Assembly: GCF_000347775.1 (NCBI RefSeq)
Contig: NZ_APAT01000013.1
Location: 62,001 to 126,000 of the forward strand
Direction of reading: 5' to 3'
DNA: 64,000 bases
Source of the DNA: Marinobacter santoriniensis NKSG1
GTDB taxonomy: Bacteria; Pseudomonadota; Gammaproteobacteria; Pseudomonadales; Oleiphilaceae
The position numbers and the translations under genes are program-made. Below the pieces are notes generated by a model. That model ran no database searches and was not told the DNA's origin. It worked only from the letters and a program-made list of their open reading frames with translations. This document shows, piece after piece, positions 9,504 through 19,094 of this stretch (within the stretch, counting starts at the first letter, position 1; each line of letters opens with the position of its first letter).

Positions 9504-10996
9504 TACTTGCCGGCGTGGGACATCAGGTAGTCGACCAGCAGGGGTACCGGGCGGCCGGTGGCACCTTTGGCTTTACCAGAGAGCCAGGCGGTACCGGCGA
9601 TGTCCAGGTGGGCCCAGCGGTAGTCCTTGGCAAACCGGGACAGGAAACACGCGGCGGTGATCGTGCCCGCAGGACGGCCGCCGATGTTGGCCATATCGGC
9701 GAAGTTGCTGTCAAGCTGGCTCTGGTATTCATCCCAGAGCGGCAGGCGCCACGCGCGGTCACCGGTACGTTCCCCGGCAGCGAGCAGTTCGTTGGCCAGG
9801 TCATCGTTGTTGGCAAGCATACCTGTCGCATGATTACCCAGCGCAATGATGCAGGCACCGGTCAGGGTGGCCATGTCGATAACCGCTTCCGGATCGAACT
9901 TTTTGACGTAGGTGAGGGCATCGCACAAGACCAGACGGCCTTCCGCATCGGTGTTGAGGATTTCTACGGTCTGTCCCGAGAGCGTGGTAACAATGTCACC
10001 CGGGCGTGAGGCACCGCCGTCCGGCATGTTTTCAGCCGCTGCGACAACGGCAACCACATTGATTTTCGGCCGGGTTTCGGCGATGACTTTCATGGTGCCA
10101 AAGACGCTGGCGGAACCGCCCATGTCGTACTTCATTTCGTCCATGGCTTCGCCCGGCTTCAGGCTGATTCCGCCGGTATCAAAGGTGATGCCTTTGCCGA
10201 CGAGCACGTAGGGCTTGTCCTTGGCTTTGCCACCGCGGTATTCCATGACGATCAGCCGGGGCGGCTGGGTGCTGCCTTTGCCCACGGCCAGGATGGTGTT
10301 CATCCCCATTTTTTCCATCTGCTTCTCATCAAGGACTTCGGTCTTGATGCAGTCGTATTCCTTTGCCATCTGCTTGGCCTGGTCCGCCAGCCAGATGGGG
10401 TGACAGATGTTGGGCGGCGTGTTGCCCAGATCGCGGGTGAAGTTCATTCCGCGACCGGTCGCCAGGCCGAGGTTGAAAGCGTCTTTCAATGCCTTTCCGT
10501 TGCCGGAAGCCAGGGCGATGACTTTGTTCAGTTTCCGCGATGCAGGCTTGTCACTCTTGAATTGTGTAAAGGTGTAGAGCTGCTCCTCAAGGGTCCGGCC
10601 GATCAGGTTCAGCAGGGCTTCTTCAGAGCTCACCGCCTCTTCGCCTGTAACCGGTGTGTCGGCCAATGCGATCAGGGCGCTCCTGGAAGGGCCGTCCTTC
10701 AGGGCGGTGACTGCTGCAATGACCGACTTACGAAAAGCGGCGTATGACCGGTCAGTATCCTTGCCGGTTCCGACTACCATCAGGCGGCTCCAGGGGCGGC
10801 CCTCAAGCGGGAATACGCCGGTGCTGGCGCTCTTGCCTGTGATATCCCCAGCCGTTTGCAACCGTTTGATCAGTCCGTCAAGCGCTTCATCCGCATGGGT
10901 GGTGGACTCTGGCCAATCGCCTTTTTCAGGCACACCGACAACGAGACAGTCTGCCTTGATGGTTGCAATAGCTTTGCTGCTCAGGCTGAAGTTCAT
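9503..10996 (-). CDS. pepA: Leucyl aminopeptidase (M17 family)
   Basis: Two-metal cytosolic aminopeptidase; in E. coli PepA also acts as a DNA-binding protein in recombination and carAB regulation. 497 residues with the family signature NTDAEGRLVL near residue 348 and the metal/substrate region VGKGITFDTGGISLKP near 268-283. The non-conserved N-terminal domain (1-160) precedes the catalytic domain. Start ATG 10996 has the ribosome site CAGGAGTTGTC. First gene of pepA-holC, divergent from lptF. Confidence 0.96.
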   Translation of the reverse strand: MNFSLSSKAIATIKADCLVVGVPEKGDWPESTTHADEALDGLIKRLQTAGDITGKSASTGVFPLEGRPWSRLMVVGTGKDTDRSYAAFRKSVIAAVTALKDGPSRSALIALADTPVTGEEAVSSEEALLNLIGRTLEEQLYTFTQFKSDKPASRKLNKVIALASGNGKALKDAFNLGLATGRGMNFTRDLGNTPPNICHPIWLADQAKQMAKEYDCIKTEVLDEKQMEKMGMNTILAVGKGSTQPPRLIVMEYRGGKAKDKPYVLVGKGITFDTGGISLKPGEAMDEMKYDMGGSASVFGTMKVIAETRPKINVVAVVAAAENMPDGGASRPGDIVTTLSGQTVEILNTDAEGRLVLCDALTYVKKFDPEAVIDMATLTGACIIALGNHATGMLANNDDLANELLAAGERTGDRAWRLPLWDEYQSQLDSNFADMANIGGRPAGTITAACFLSRFAKDYRWAHLDIAGTAWLSGKAKGATGRPVPLLVDYLMSHAGK

Positions 10997-11226
10997 GACA
11001 ACTCCTGTTGGTTTATTCCGGAAACGTTCCGCAGGAAAGCGGAGTGATTATTATGTCTAGACTAGCATTGGGGCTGGCAGGGAATTAATCAAGCTGGCGG
11101 GATCCGGTGGATCCATGGCACGCCTGTAATTCCGTTGCTCTGTCATTCGGACCAAAGGTTACATAGAATACGCGCAGTTTCGGGATTCCTCCATTCGTTT
11201 CCGAGAGCGCGGCCAGAGACACCGTT
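10997..11226. promoter_or_regulatory. Divergent intergenic region pepA / lptF
   Basis: 230 bases must hold both promoters. For lptF I see a possible -10 TAGAAT at 11164-11169 with only a poor -35 (TGTCAT, 17-base spacing). Near pepA there is a small dyad CGGAA-ACG-TTCCG around 11018-11031 and an AT-rich ATAATAAT-like stretch near 11050. No confident promoter can be assigned. Confidence 0.3.
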
Positions 11227-12330
11227 TTGAGTATCATTTTTCGCTATTTGACCCGCCAGGTTATGGTCAGCATGCTCGCCATTTCGGCGATTCTCGTGCT
11301 GATTTTCATGAGCGGCCGCTTTCTGCGCTACCTGGCGGACGCGGCCGAGGGCAAAATCTCCGTGGACGTTCTGGCAACGATCATGATGTATCGGTTCCCG
11401 GATCTGATCCAGCTGATATTGCCGCTCGGCCTGTTCATCGGCATTTTGCTTGCTTACGGTCGCATGTACCTGGAAAGCGAAATGACGGTGCTTTATGCCT
11501 GCGGCGTAAGTGACAAACAGTTGCTTGCCAAATCCCTGCTGGCCAGCCTGCCGATCATGATCATTGTGGGTTCGATGAGTCTGTATCTGGGCCCCTGGGG
11601 CATGAAGCAGGTTGAGACCATTATCGAGGATCAGGCCAAGGCCACGGAGTTCGAGATGCTGGCCCCGGGGCGTTTCCAGAATCTCATGTCCGGAGGGCGG
11701 GTCACCTACACCGAGGATCTGAGTGACGACAAGCGCCGTTTGGAGGGAGTCTTTATCGCCGAGTACGGTCGGAATGGTGAAGGGCTGAGCATTATTACGG
11801 CGGATAGCGGTTCGCAGTTGATCGACAAGGATACCGGGAGTCGTTTTCTCATTCTCAAGAACGGTGCCCGTTTTGACGGCGCCCCTGGAGCACTGGACTA
11901 CAAGGTGACGGAATTCGGAGCTTATGGTCTCAAGCTGCAGAGTGGTGCCGGACAGGATCTGCATTACAAGGATGCGATCAGCACGGCTGACCTTTGGAAG
12001 TCGGACAATCCGCAGTACAGGTCACTGCTGCACTGGCGTCTTTCATTACCTTTGATTGTCCCGATTGTCACTCTGCTGGCGGTTCGCCTCAGTCGGGTGA
12101 ACCCGCGTCAGGGGCGGTTTTTCCACCTGCTGCCCGCAATGCTTGTTTACATTACCTACCTCGGCCTGTTGATTGTCGCGCGGGATATGCTCGCTGATCG
12201 GAAGGTGCCGGAGTGGGTCGGCATGCTGTGGGTTCACGCGCTGTTTCTGGGGCTGTGGTTCTGGCTCCAGTTCGGGCCGGCCTGGCTCCATCGGCGTCGG
12301 TTGCTGAAGCAGGGAGCGGCCCATGCGTAA
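11227..12330 (+). CDS. lptF: LPS export ABC transporter permease LptF
   Basis: Inner-membrane half of the LptB2FG exporter that extracts lipopolysaccharide for delivery to LptC/A. 367 residues: three membrane helices at the N-terminus (about residues 15-35, 55-75, 100-125), a periplasmic beta-jellyroll, and three helices at the C-terminus (about 275-355). The N-terminal pattern IIFRYLTRQVMVSML is typical. Start is TTG at 11227; there is no better in-frame ATG at the right place. It overlaps lptG by 8 bases. Confidence 0.95.
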   Translation: MSIIFRYLTRQVMVSMLAISAILVLIFMSGRFLRYLADAAEGKISVDVLATIMMYRFPDLIQLILPLGLFIGILLAYGRMYLESEMTVLYACGVSDKQLLAKSLLASLPIMIIVGSMSLYLGPWGMKQVETIIEDQAKATEFEMLAPGRFQNLMSGGRVTYTEDLSDDKRRLEGVFIAEYGRNGEGLSIITADSGSQLIDKDTGSRFLILKNGARFDGAPGALDYKVTEFGAYGLKLQSGAGQDLHYKDAISTADLWKSDNPQYRSLLHWRLSLPLIVPIVTLLAVRLSRVNPRQGRFFHLLPAMLVYITYLGLLIVARDMLADRKVPEWVGMLWVHALFLGLWFWLQFGPAWLHRRRLLKQGAAHA

Positions 12331-13384
12331 GATTGACCGCTATGTAATGCGTAACGTGGGCGGGGCGATAGTCCTTGTCATGGTGGTGGTGCTGTCCCTG
12401 GATTGGATCTTCGGGTTCATTGGGGAGCTCGAGAACGTCGAGAACAACTATCAGGTTCTGGACGTGCTCTGGTATATGGTTCTGAAACTGCCTCGCCGTA
12501 TTTACGACTACCTGCCGCTGGGTGCTTTCATGGGATGCCTGGTGGGTCTGGGCGCCATGGCCAGTTCTTCGGAATTGACCGTCATCCGCGCTGCGGGTGT
12601 GTCTCTGATGCGGATAATCTGGTCGGCAATGAAGCCGGCCTTGGTCGTTGTCCTGATCGGCGTTCTGATTGGCGAATACGTGGCACCGGCCACTGAGCGT
12701 CTTGCCGAAAGTGAAAGAGCGGTTGCGCGCGGTGCCAACAAGAATATTGCGTCCTCGAACGGCGTCTGGCACCGGGAAGGGAACGAATTTATCCACCTCA
12801 ATGCCGTTCAGCCCAACGGCGTTTTGCATGGTATCTCACTGTATCGTTTCAACGACCAGCGAAAACTGCTATCGGCCAGCTTCGCGAAGAGAGCGATCTA
12901 CCAGGGCGATCACTGGTTGCTGCAGAACATCCGAACGACCTATATCGAGAAAGATCGGACCCGGGTTGAAAAGCATGCGGAACAGACGTGGGACACCGGG
13001 TTATCGCCCGGGGTCCTGAGTGTGCTGATTGTCGATCCGACAGATCTCTCGTTGTCGGGATTGTATACCTATGCGCGGTATCTCGGGGAGCAGGACCTCA
13101 ATGCAGCTCAGTATTGGCTTGCGTTCTGGAAGAAAGCCCTTCAGCCGCTGGGCACCGCCGTCATGGTACTGGTGGCGATTTCCTTTATCTTTGGCCCGCT
13201 CCGGTCGGTCACCATGGGTTTCAGGGTATTTACAGGTCTGCTGGTGGGGCTTCTGTTCAAATACATGCAGGACCTGCTCGGTCCTATGAGCGTGGTTTAC
13301 GGTTTCAACCCCGCGCTCGCCGTTCTCATTCCGATTATCATCAGTGGTATTGCCGGCCTGATTCTGATGCGGAGGGCCGGCTGA
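12323..13384 (+). CDS. lptG: LPS export ABC transporter permease LptG
   Basis: Partner of LptF in the LPS transporter. 353 residues with the same 3 + 3 helix layout around a periplasmic domain (about residues 125-265); MRKIDRYVMRNVGGAIV and YDYLPLGAFMGCLVGLG are typical of LptG. ATG lies inside the end of lptF with a ribosome site AGGGAG, indicating translational coupling. The stop is 3 bases from the stop of the convergent RDD gene. Confidence 0.95.
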   Translation: MRKIDRYVMRNVGGAIVLVMVVVLSLDWIFGFIGELENVENNYQVLDVLWYMVLKLPRRIYDYLPLGAFMGCLVGLGAMASSSELTVIRAAGVSLMRIIWSAMKPALVVVLIGVLIGEYVAPATERLAESERAVARGANKNIASSNGVWHREGNEFIHLNAVQPNGVLHGISLYRFNDQRKLLSASFAKRAIYQGDHWLLQNIRTTYIEKDRTRVEKHAEQTWDTGLSPGVLSVLIVDPTDLSLSGLYTYARYLGEQDLNAAQYWLAFWKKALQPLGTAVMVLVAISFIFGPLRSVTMGFRVFTGLLVGLLFKYMQDLLGPMSVVYGFNPALAVLIPIIISGIAGLILMRRAG

Positions 13385-13387
13385 TCT

Positions 13388-13927
13388 TCAGCGGCTTCTG
13401 GATTCCTTTGGGACTTGTACAACGACACTGTTGGATGCCCGGTCTGTCAGGGATAAGCCGTTGATCGGGAGGAACAGGGCGATGATGGCCGGGATAGTCA
13501 TAAGCAGGGTGACAGGGCCAATGTAATAGCCGCCCAGCATCGCAATGAAAATGACCGCTGCAGCCGTGCCGTAGCGCAGAAGAGACTGCGTCCAGTTCAC
13601 CGAAGTACCATCAAGGTTTTCGATCCGGATCCGCCAGACCTGCATGCCAAGCGTCTGGCCAATGCGGGTCCAGAAGTAGGCGAAAAACAGGTAGAGAACG
13701 AGAAACAGGATAAAGGTCAGGGCCGGGTCGCCGGACAGTTGATTGGCTTCCGCCATTTTCTCGTACCGCTCCCATCCGGTGAAAGAGCCGGCAATCATGG
13801 TGTACACCCAGGTCGCGACCATTAATACCGCGATGCTGATGAGCCCGTCATAAATGATGGCCAGAGCCCGCTTTACAAAGGTGGCGGGTGGGAAAAGGTC
13901 TTCCGCGTCGTGGAAGCGTCGGGGCAT
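13388..13927 (-). CDS. RDD family membrane protein
   Basis: 179-residue membrane protein with the RDD hallmark near the start (FVKRALAIIYDGLISIAVLMV: Arg followed by Asp in the first helix) and four predicted helices (about residues 22-45, 70-88, 113-130, 135-155). RDD proteins of this kind commonly sit beside lptG or pepA in gammaproteobacteria; some are linked to ion exchange, but the role here is unknown. Ribosome site AGGAGAG precedes ATG 13927. Confidence 0.85.
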   Translation of the reverse strand: MPRRFHDAEDLFPPATFVKRALAIIYDGLISIAVLMVATWVYTMIAGSFTGWERYEKMAEANQLSGDPALTFILFLVLYLFFAYFWTRIGQTLGMQVWRIRIENLDGTSVNWTQSLLRYGTAAAVIFIAMLGGYYIGPVTLLMTIPAIIALFLPINGLSLTDRASNSVVVQVPKESRSR

Positions 13928-14068
13928 GGTCTCTCCTGTGAGGTTTCACGTTTTTCCTGTACTCGGCGTGTGCTAGAGTAGCCGATTTGCACACGCATGT
14001 AAGTATTCGTATTCAATCGCGGTCCCTAGGGGATTTCCGCCCGGTTTCTGGAAAGGTATCAAAGGTCT

Positions 14069-16699
14069 ATGAAAACCGCAGAGTTGCGACAGGCGTTTCT
14101 CGAGTATTTCAGGCAGCAGGGTCACACCATTGTTGAAAGCAGTTCACTGGTGCCTCATGACGATCCGACATTGCTGTTTACCAATGCGGGCATGAATCAG
14201 TTCAAGGACGTCTTCCTTGGGCGCGAAGATCGCGACTATACACGAGCGACCACCTCCCAGAAATGTGTGCGTGCCGGCGGCAAGCACAATGACCTTGAGA
14301 ATGTCGGCTACACCGCGCGCCATCACACCTTCTTCGAGATGCTGGGCAACTTCAGTTTCGGTGACTACTTCAAGCGCGAAGCGATCAATTACGCCTGGAC
14401 GTTCCTGACCGGCGATCAGTGGCTGAAGCTGCCGAAAGACAAGCTGTGGGTAACGGTCTATGCGGAAGACGACGAAGCCTACGATATCTGGAACAGTGAA
14501 ATCGGGGTGCCGGCTGAGCGGATTGTGCGGATCGGCGACAATAAGGGAGCCCGTTACGCGTCCGATAACTTCTGGCAGATGGGAGATACCGGTCCCTGCG
14601 GTCCCTGTACCGAGATCTTCTATGATCATGGGCCGGATGTCGCCGGCGGCCCTCCCGGTAGCCCGGACGAAGACGGTGATCGCTACATCGAGATCTGGAA
14701 CGTGGTTTTCATGCAGTACAACCGTACTGCCGACGGCGAAATGCTCAAACTGCCGAAGCCGTCTGTCGATACCGGTATGGGGCTGGAGCGTATTACAGCG
14801 GTCCTGCAGGGCGTCCACAGCAACTACGAGATCGACCTGTTTCAGGATTTGCTGAAAGCGGCGTCTGATGTTCTCGGCGGCGTGCCTGCTACGGAAGCGT
14901 CGCTTCGTGTGGTGGCCGACCATATTCGCTCGTGTGCCTTCCTCATTGCTGACGGTGTCATGCCTTCCAATGAAGGCCGCGGCTTTGTATTGCGTCGGAT
15001 CATCCGTCGCGCGGCCCGCCACGGTAACAAGTTGGGTGCATCGGAGCCGTTCTTCTACCGGCTCACCAGCGCCCTGGTGGGTCTGATGGGAGAGGCCTAT
15101 CCGCAACTGGTCAGCAGTCAGAAGCAGATCGAGAAGGTATTGCTGCAGGAAGAGGAGCAGTTTGCCAAGACTCTGGACAAGGGGCTTCGCCTGCTGGAGC
15201 AGGACATTGCCGGGCTGAAAGGTTCCGAAATCCCGGGCGAGACCATCTTTACGCTTTACGATACCTATGGTTTCCCGGTTGACCTGACCAACGACATCGC
15301 CCGTGAAAGAGGCCTGACGCTGGATTACGAGGGCTATGAAAAAGCCATGGAAGCCCAGCGCGAGCGCGCCCGGGCCGCCAGCAAATTCGGCATCGATTAC
15401 AATGCAACCGGACTGAAGATCGAAGGCGAGACCGAGTTCACCGGTTATGATCACGTTGATGGCCACGAGCGAATCCGGACGGTTCTGGTGGGGTCCGAAG
15501 AGCGTAATGCCGAGGCAGGTGACGAGGCAGTCGTCGTGCTGGAGCGGACGCCGTTTTACGCCGAGTCCGGTGGCCAGGTCGGTGACACCGGCCTGCTGAC
15601 CTGGAGTGGTGGTCGTTTTCAGGTTACTGATACGGTGAAGGAAGGCGACAACCATCTGCACCTCGGCACCGTCATTGAGGGCGAGCTTTTCCCTGGGCTG
15701 GAGGTCGATGCCCGCATTGATCATGCCCGCCGTGAGCGCACCAAACGCAATCACTCAGCCACCCATCTGCTGCATGCGGCTCTCCGGAAAGTTCTGGGTG
15801 AGCATGTCAGTCAGAAAGGATCTCTGGTGGATCCGGACAAACTGCGTTTCGACTTTTCGCATTTTGAGGCCGTGACTCCCGAGCAACTGAAAGAGATCGA
15901 GCGCCAGGTCAACGAGCAGGTTCTCGAGAATACCCCGGTGCATACCGAAATCACCGATATGGAAAATGCGAAAGAGAAGGGTGCCATGGCGCTCTTTGGT
16001 GAAAAGTATGGTGATTCCGTGCGGGTGTTGAGCATGGGCACCGACAATTACTCGGTAGAGTTGTGTGGTGGAACCCACGTTGCGCGTACGGGTGATATTG
16101 GTCTTTTCCGGATTACCTCCGAGAGCGGCATTTCCTCTGGTGTCCGGCGGATCGAGGCGGTGACCGGTTTCGGTGCGCTGGAGTGGGTCGAGGAAACGGA
16201 GCGTACCCTTCGCGACACGGCAAGACTTGTCAGGGCGACCCGGGACACGGTGGTCGAGAAGGTTCAGCAGGCAATGGACCGCAATCGCCAGCTCGAAAAG
16301 GAAGTCGATGCCCTGAAGGCCAAGCTGGCCAGTTCCGCCGGAACCGATCTGGCGGCGTCGGCCGTTGAAGTCGCTGGTCTCAAGGTTGTGGCCGCCGAGC
16401 TTGAGGGTGCTGATCGCAAGGCGCTGATGGAAACGGCCGATCAGCTCAAGAACAAGCTGGGTGAGGGTGTTGTCGTCCTGGCAACGGTAGCTGACGGCAA
16501 AGTGACCCTGGTGGCCGGTGTGACCAAGTCGGCTACCAGCCGTATCAAGGCGGGCGATCTTATGAAACACCTCGCGTCACAGGTTGACGGTAAAGGAGGT
16601 GGCCGGCCAGACATGGCCCAGGGCGGTGGCAATGATCCGTCCCGATTGGCAGAGGCATTGCAGGCGGTGCCGGGTTGGGTTGAGCAAAATATCGCTTGA
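14069..16699 (+). CDS. alaS: Alanyl-tRNA synthetase
   Basis: Class II synthetase with proofreading. 876 residues: catalytic core (residues 1-250, with [18 protein letters not shown]), tRNA-binding, editing domain with [12 protein letters not shown] near 563 and the zinc motif CGGTH near 666, and C-Ala domain ending in the glycine-rich [15 protein letters not shown]. All four editing-site metal ligands appear present. First gene of the alaS-lysC-csrA block, as in Pseudomonas. Confidence 0.98.
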   Translation: MKTAELRQAFLEYFRQQGHTIVESSSLVPHDDPTLLFTNAGMNQFKDVFLGREDRDYTRATTSQKCVRAGGKHNDLENVGYTARHHTFFEMLGNFSFGDYFKREAINYAWTFLTGDQWLKLPKDKLWVTVYAEDDEAYDIWNSEIGVPAERIVRIGDNKGARYASDNFWQMGDTGPCGPCTEIFYDHGPDVAGGPPGSPDEDGDRYIEIWNVVFMQYNRTADGEMLKLPKPSVDTGMGLERITAVLQGVHSNYEIDLFQDLLKAASDVLGGVPATEASLRVVADHIRSCAFLIADGVMPSNEGRGFVLRRIIRRAARHGNKLGASEPFFYRLTSALVGLMGEAYPQLVSSQKQIEKVLLQEEEQFAKTLDKGLRLLEQDIAGLKGSEIPGETIFTLYDTYGFPVDLTNDIARERGLTLDYEGYEKAMEAQRERARAASKFGIDYNATGLKIEGETEFTGYDHVDGHERIRTVLVGSEERNAEAGDEAVVVLERTPFYAESGGQVGDTGLLTWSGGRFQVTDTVKEGDNHLHLGTVIEGELFPGLEVDARIDHARRERTKRNHSATHLLHAALRKVLGEHVSQKGSLVDPDKLRFDFSHFEAVTPEQLKEIERQVNEQVLENTPVHTEITDMENAKEKGAMALFGEKYGDSVRVLSMGTDNYSVELCGGTHVARTGDIGLFRITSESGISSGVRRIEAVTGFGALEWVEETERTLRDTARLVRATRDTVVEKVQQAMDRNRQLEKEVDALKAKLASSAGTDLAASAVEVAGLKVVAAELEGADRKALMETADQLKNKLGEGVVVLATVADGKVTLVAGVTKSATSRIKAGDLMKHLASQVDGKGGGRPDMAQGGGNDPSRLAEALQAVPGWVEQNIA

Positions 16700-16714
16700 G
16701 CAACTGTTTTTGAG

Positions 16715-16753
16715 AGCGGGCAGGGGTTTATAATCCCGCCCGCTTTCTTTTGA
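16715..16753 (+). terminator. Hairpin after alaS, terminator-like, overlapping a possible lysC promoter
   Basis: AGCGGGC (16715-16721) pairs with GCCCGCT (16738-16744), with an inner GGG/CCC pairing, followed by TTTCTTTT. The loop contains a perfect TATAAT (16729-16734), which might be the -10 of lysC, although no good -35 is seen. Confidence 0.55.
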
Positions 16754-16803
16754 TTGGCAGGTTGATTCCTGTCGTGAGTCCCCGTTTCGGAGTTTGGGAA
16801 GAC

Positions 16804-18042
16804 ATGGCTCTGTTGGTTCAGAAATTTGGTGGTACCTCCGTAGGCACTACCGAGCGGATAGAAGCGGTTGCGGACAAGGTGTGCCGTTTCCGCAATGAAG
16901 GAAACGATGTCGTGGTGGTGGTCTCGGCGATGAGTGGCGAAACCAATCGGCTGATTGGACTTGCCAGTGAGATTATGGAAGAGCCCACGCCCCGTGAGAT
17001 GGATGTTCTGGTCTCCACAGGTGAGCAGGTGACCATTGCCCTGTTGTCCATGGCGCTCCAGAAACGCGGTTGCGATGCTCGTTCCTATACGGGATCGCAG
17101 GTCCGGATACTGACGGACAGCAGTCATACCAAGGCCCGTATCCAGCATATTGATGAGCACAATATGCGGGGCGATCTCGAAGCCGGTCGGGTGGTTGTGG
17201 TTGCAGGCTTCCAGGGAATTGACGAACTTGGCAACATTACCACGCTGGGCCGGGGTGGTTCTGACACCACGGCCGTGGCCCTGGCGGCGGCTCTGAACGC
17301 TGACGAATGCCAGATCTACACGGATGTGGACGGCGTTTATACAACGGATCCACGTGTTGTGGACAGTGCCCGCCGGCTCAAGCAGATCACCTTTGAGGAA
17401 ATGCTTGAAATGGCGAGCCTCGGGTCCAAGGTGCTCCAGATTCGTGCCGTCGAGTTTGCAGGTAAATACAACGTTCCATTACGGGTACTTTCAAGCTTTA
17501 CTGAAGGTGAAGGCACCCTGATTACTTTTGAGGATGAAGACGCCATGGAACAACCGGTTGTTTCCGGCATTGCTTTTAATCGTGATGAAGCAAAACTGAC
17601 CATTTCCGGTGTGCCCGACACTCCCGGCAGCGCACTGAGAATCCTGAAACCGGTCAGCGATGCGAACATTGAAGTGGACATGATCGTCCAGAATGTGGGA
17701 GAAGATAACAAAACCGCGTTTACATTCACGGTACATCGCAATGATCTGAAGCGTGCCAAGGAAGTTCTCCAGAGGGTGGCGGATGAGCTGACCGCCGGCC
17801 AGGTGATCGGCGACAGCAAGATTGCCAAGGTCAGTATTGTCGGTGTGGGCATGCGCTCGCACGCGGGTGTGGCGACAAAAATGTTTGAAGCCCTCTCCAA
17901 TGAAGGTATTAATATCCAGATGATCTCCACCTCTGAAATCAAGGTCTCGGTGGTGATCGATGAGAAATATCTCGAACTTGCGGTTCGTGCGTTGCACAGC
18001 GCATTCGAACTCGACAGGAACGGGGTACAGGAAGAGGCCTGA
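16804..18042 (+). CDS. lysC: Aspartate kinase
   Basis: First step of the Lys/Thr/Met pathway: aspartate + ATP to aspartyl-phosphate. 412 residues from ATG 16804, which places the signature KFGGTSVGT at residues 7-15; an upstream in-frame ATG at 16750 would add 18 non-conserved residues. The kinase domain is followed by two ACT regulatory domains (about 260-410), with ISTSEIKVSVVIDEKYLE in the second. The monofunctional layout is that of Pseudomonas-type LysC, typically feedback-inhibited by lysine and threonine. Confidence 0.96.
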   Translation: MALLVQKFGGTSVGTTERIEAVADKVCRFRNEGNDVVVVVSAMSGETNRLIGLASEIMEEPTPREMDVLVSTGEQVTIALLSMALQKRGCDARSYTGSQVRILTDSSHTKARIQHIDEHNMRGDLEAGRVVVVAGFQGIDELGNITTLGRGGSDTTAVALAAALNADECQIYTDVDGVYTTDPRVVDSARRLKQITFEEMLEMASLGSKVLQIRAVEFAGKYNVPLRVLSSFTEGEGTLITFEDEDAMEQPVVSGIAFNRDEAKLTISGVPDTPGSALRILKPVSDANIEVDMIVQNVGEDNKTAFTFTVHRNDLKRAKEVLQRVADELTAGQVIGDSKIAKVSIVGVGMRSHAGVATKMFEALSNEGINIQMISTSEIKVSVVIDEKYLELAVRALHSAFELDRNGVQEEA

Positions 18043-18044
18043 TA

Positions 18045-18069
18045 CAGCGGATTTCAGGTCAATCCGCTG
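18045..18069 (+). other. Perfect hairpin after lysC
   Basis: CAGCGGATT (18045-18053), loop TCAGGTC, AATCCGCTG (18061-18069). It directly follows the lysC stop but lacks a T-run, so it is either a weak terminator or an RNA-processing or stabilising stem before csrA. Confidence 0.6.
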
Positions 18070-18134
18070 GTCTCTGGAAAAAGATCATTGTCTGAGTCTA
18101 TCGAAATGCATATCAGTATAAGGGTATGTGCGTC

Positions 18135-18163
18135 TTTTGATCAGCCAGTGATCTCACTATAAA
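18135..18163 (+). promoter_or_regulatory. Possible csrA promoter
   Basis: -10-like TATAAA at 18158-18163 with TTTTGA 17 bases upstream (18135-18140), about 70 bases before the csrA start. The -35 is poor. csrA genes usually have several promoters. Confidence 0.35.
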
Positions 18164-18235
18164 AATAACAAGTACAAGAAGTATGAAAAAACCATTTGTC
18201 GGAACAGGTAGAAGCTCTTAGAGGGAGTAAGGGAT

Positions 18236-18433
18236 ATGTTGATTTTGACTCGCCGCGTTGGCGAAACCTTGATGATCGGTGATGAAATCACCGTCACCGT
18301 TCTGGGGGTGAAGGGAAACCAGGTACGTATTGGTGTGAACGCGCCCAAGGATGTGGCAGTACACCGTGAAGAAATCTACCAGCGGATTCAGTCCGAAAAA
18401 GGAACTGAAGAGCCGGAGCCGGGTAACCGGTAA
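18236..18433 (+). CDS. csrA: Carbon storage regulator CsrA
   Basis: 65-residue dimeric RNA-binding protein that binds GGA motifs in mRNA leaders and controls translation and stability of many transcripts. [16 protein letters not shown] and the later [21 protein letters not shown] are diagnostic; Arg44 (in VHRE) is the key RNA contact. Its own leader carries GGA motifs (CGGAACAGG, GAGGGAG and GGGATATG over the ribosome site), compatible with autoregulation. A strong terminator follows. Confidence 0.98.
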   Translation: MLILTRRVGETLMIGDEITVTVLGVKGNQVRIGVNAPKDVAVHREEIYQRIQSEKGTEEPEPGNR

Positions 18434-18439
18434 TCAGAA

Positions 18440-18477
18440 AAAAGCCGTTCAGGAAAAGCCCGAACGGCTTTTTTTAT
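18440..18477 (+). terminator. Rho-independent terminator of csrA
   Basis: AAAGCCGTTC (18441-18450) and GAACGGCTTT (18462-18471) form a 10-bp stem with an 11-base loop, followed by a run of T. Confidence 0.9.
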
Positions 18478-18559
18478 TCCCGGACAAATCGTCCCGGAAA
18501 AATCTTGTGTCAACCCTATGAAAACAGAAAAATTATGGTAGTATACGCCCCGTTCTCAA

Positions 18560-18651
<92 letters not shown>

Positions 18652-18711
18652 TCCTTTTCCGGAAATGCAGGGAACCGTTGAGGTAGCACTCGACAGGCAA
18701 GTGATTGATGC

Positions 18712-18788
18712 GCGGCTGTAGCTCAGCTGGATAGAGTACCTGGCTACGAACCAGGCGGTCGGAGGTTCGAATCCTCCCAGCCGCGCCA
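18712..18788 (+). tRNA. tRNA-Arg (anticodon ACG), copy 1
   Basis: 77 bases with encoded CCA. Acceptor GCGGCTG pairs with CAGCCGC; anticodon loop CTACGAA gives ACG, which is normally edited to ICG; T-arm GGAGGTTCGAATCCTCC. The discriminator base is G, where the E. coli tRNA-Arg(ACG) has A. Identical to copy 2. Confidence 0.97.
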
Positions 18789-18815
18789 CTTCCCGACACT
18801 TGCAACCGATTTCAA

Positions 18816-18892
18816 GCGGCTGTAGCTCAGCTGGATAGAGTACCTGGCTACGAACCAGGCGGTCGGAGGTTCGAATCCTCCCAGCCGCGCCA
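18816..18892 (+). tRNA. tRNA-Arg (anticodon ACG), copy 2
   Basis: Identical in all 77 bases to copy 1, after a 27-base spacer. Its last 19 bases plus the following terminator form the first of two 70-bp direct repeats (see 18874-19134). Confidence 0.97.
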
Positions 18893-18904
18893 TATTAAAG
18901 TCAA

Positions 18905-18943
18905 AGCGCCTCAGTTTGTGTACCCCACAGGCTGAGGCGTTTT
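18905..18943 (+). terminator. Terminator after tRNA-Arg copy 2
   Basis: CGCCTCAG (18907-18914) pairs with CTGAGGCG (18932-18939), with a smaller inner pairing of TGTG and CACA, then TTTT. Part of the 70-bp repeat. Confidence 0.85.
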
Positions 18944-18953
18944 GCTATGTATT

Positions 18954-19076
18954 GCTGGGAGGATTTGAGCCGATACGAGGTTCGACCGCAGCGCACACTC
19001 GTGCGCGAAGGAACGCCGGAGCATAGCGACGGCGGCCCGCAGGGGAAGGGCCATAGGCCCGCCTAATCCTCCCAGC
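18954..19076. repeat. tRNA-associated structured palindromic element
   Basis: Outer arms GCTGGGAGGATT (18954-18965) and AATCCTCCCAGC (19065-19076) are a perfect 12-bp inverted pair; the right arm is tRNA-Arg sequence. Inside lie three small hairpins: GCGCAC-ACTC-GTGCGC (18991-19006), CGCCG/CGGCG (19014-19034) and GGGCC-ATA-GGCCC (19048-19060). The order of a GTGCGC hairpin then a GGCC hairpin inside a longer outer stem is the same as in the elements at 8859 and 43756. Confidence 0.75.
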
Positions 19077-19094
19077 CGCGCCATATTAAAGTCA

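Noticed and set aside
14144-15754. 536-codon open frame antisense to alaS
   Set aside because: Mirror of a highly conserved gene in GC-rich DNA; no independent family likeness.
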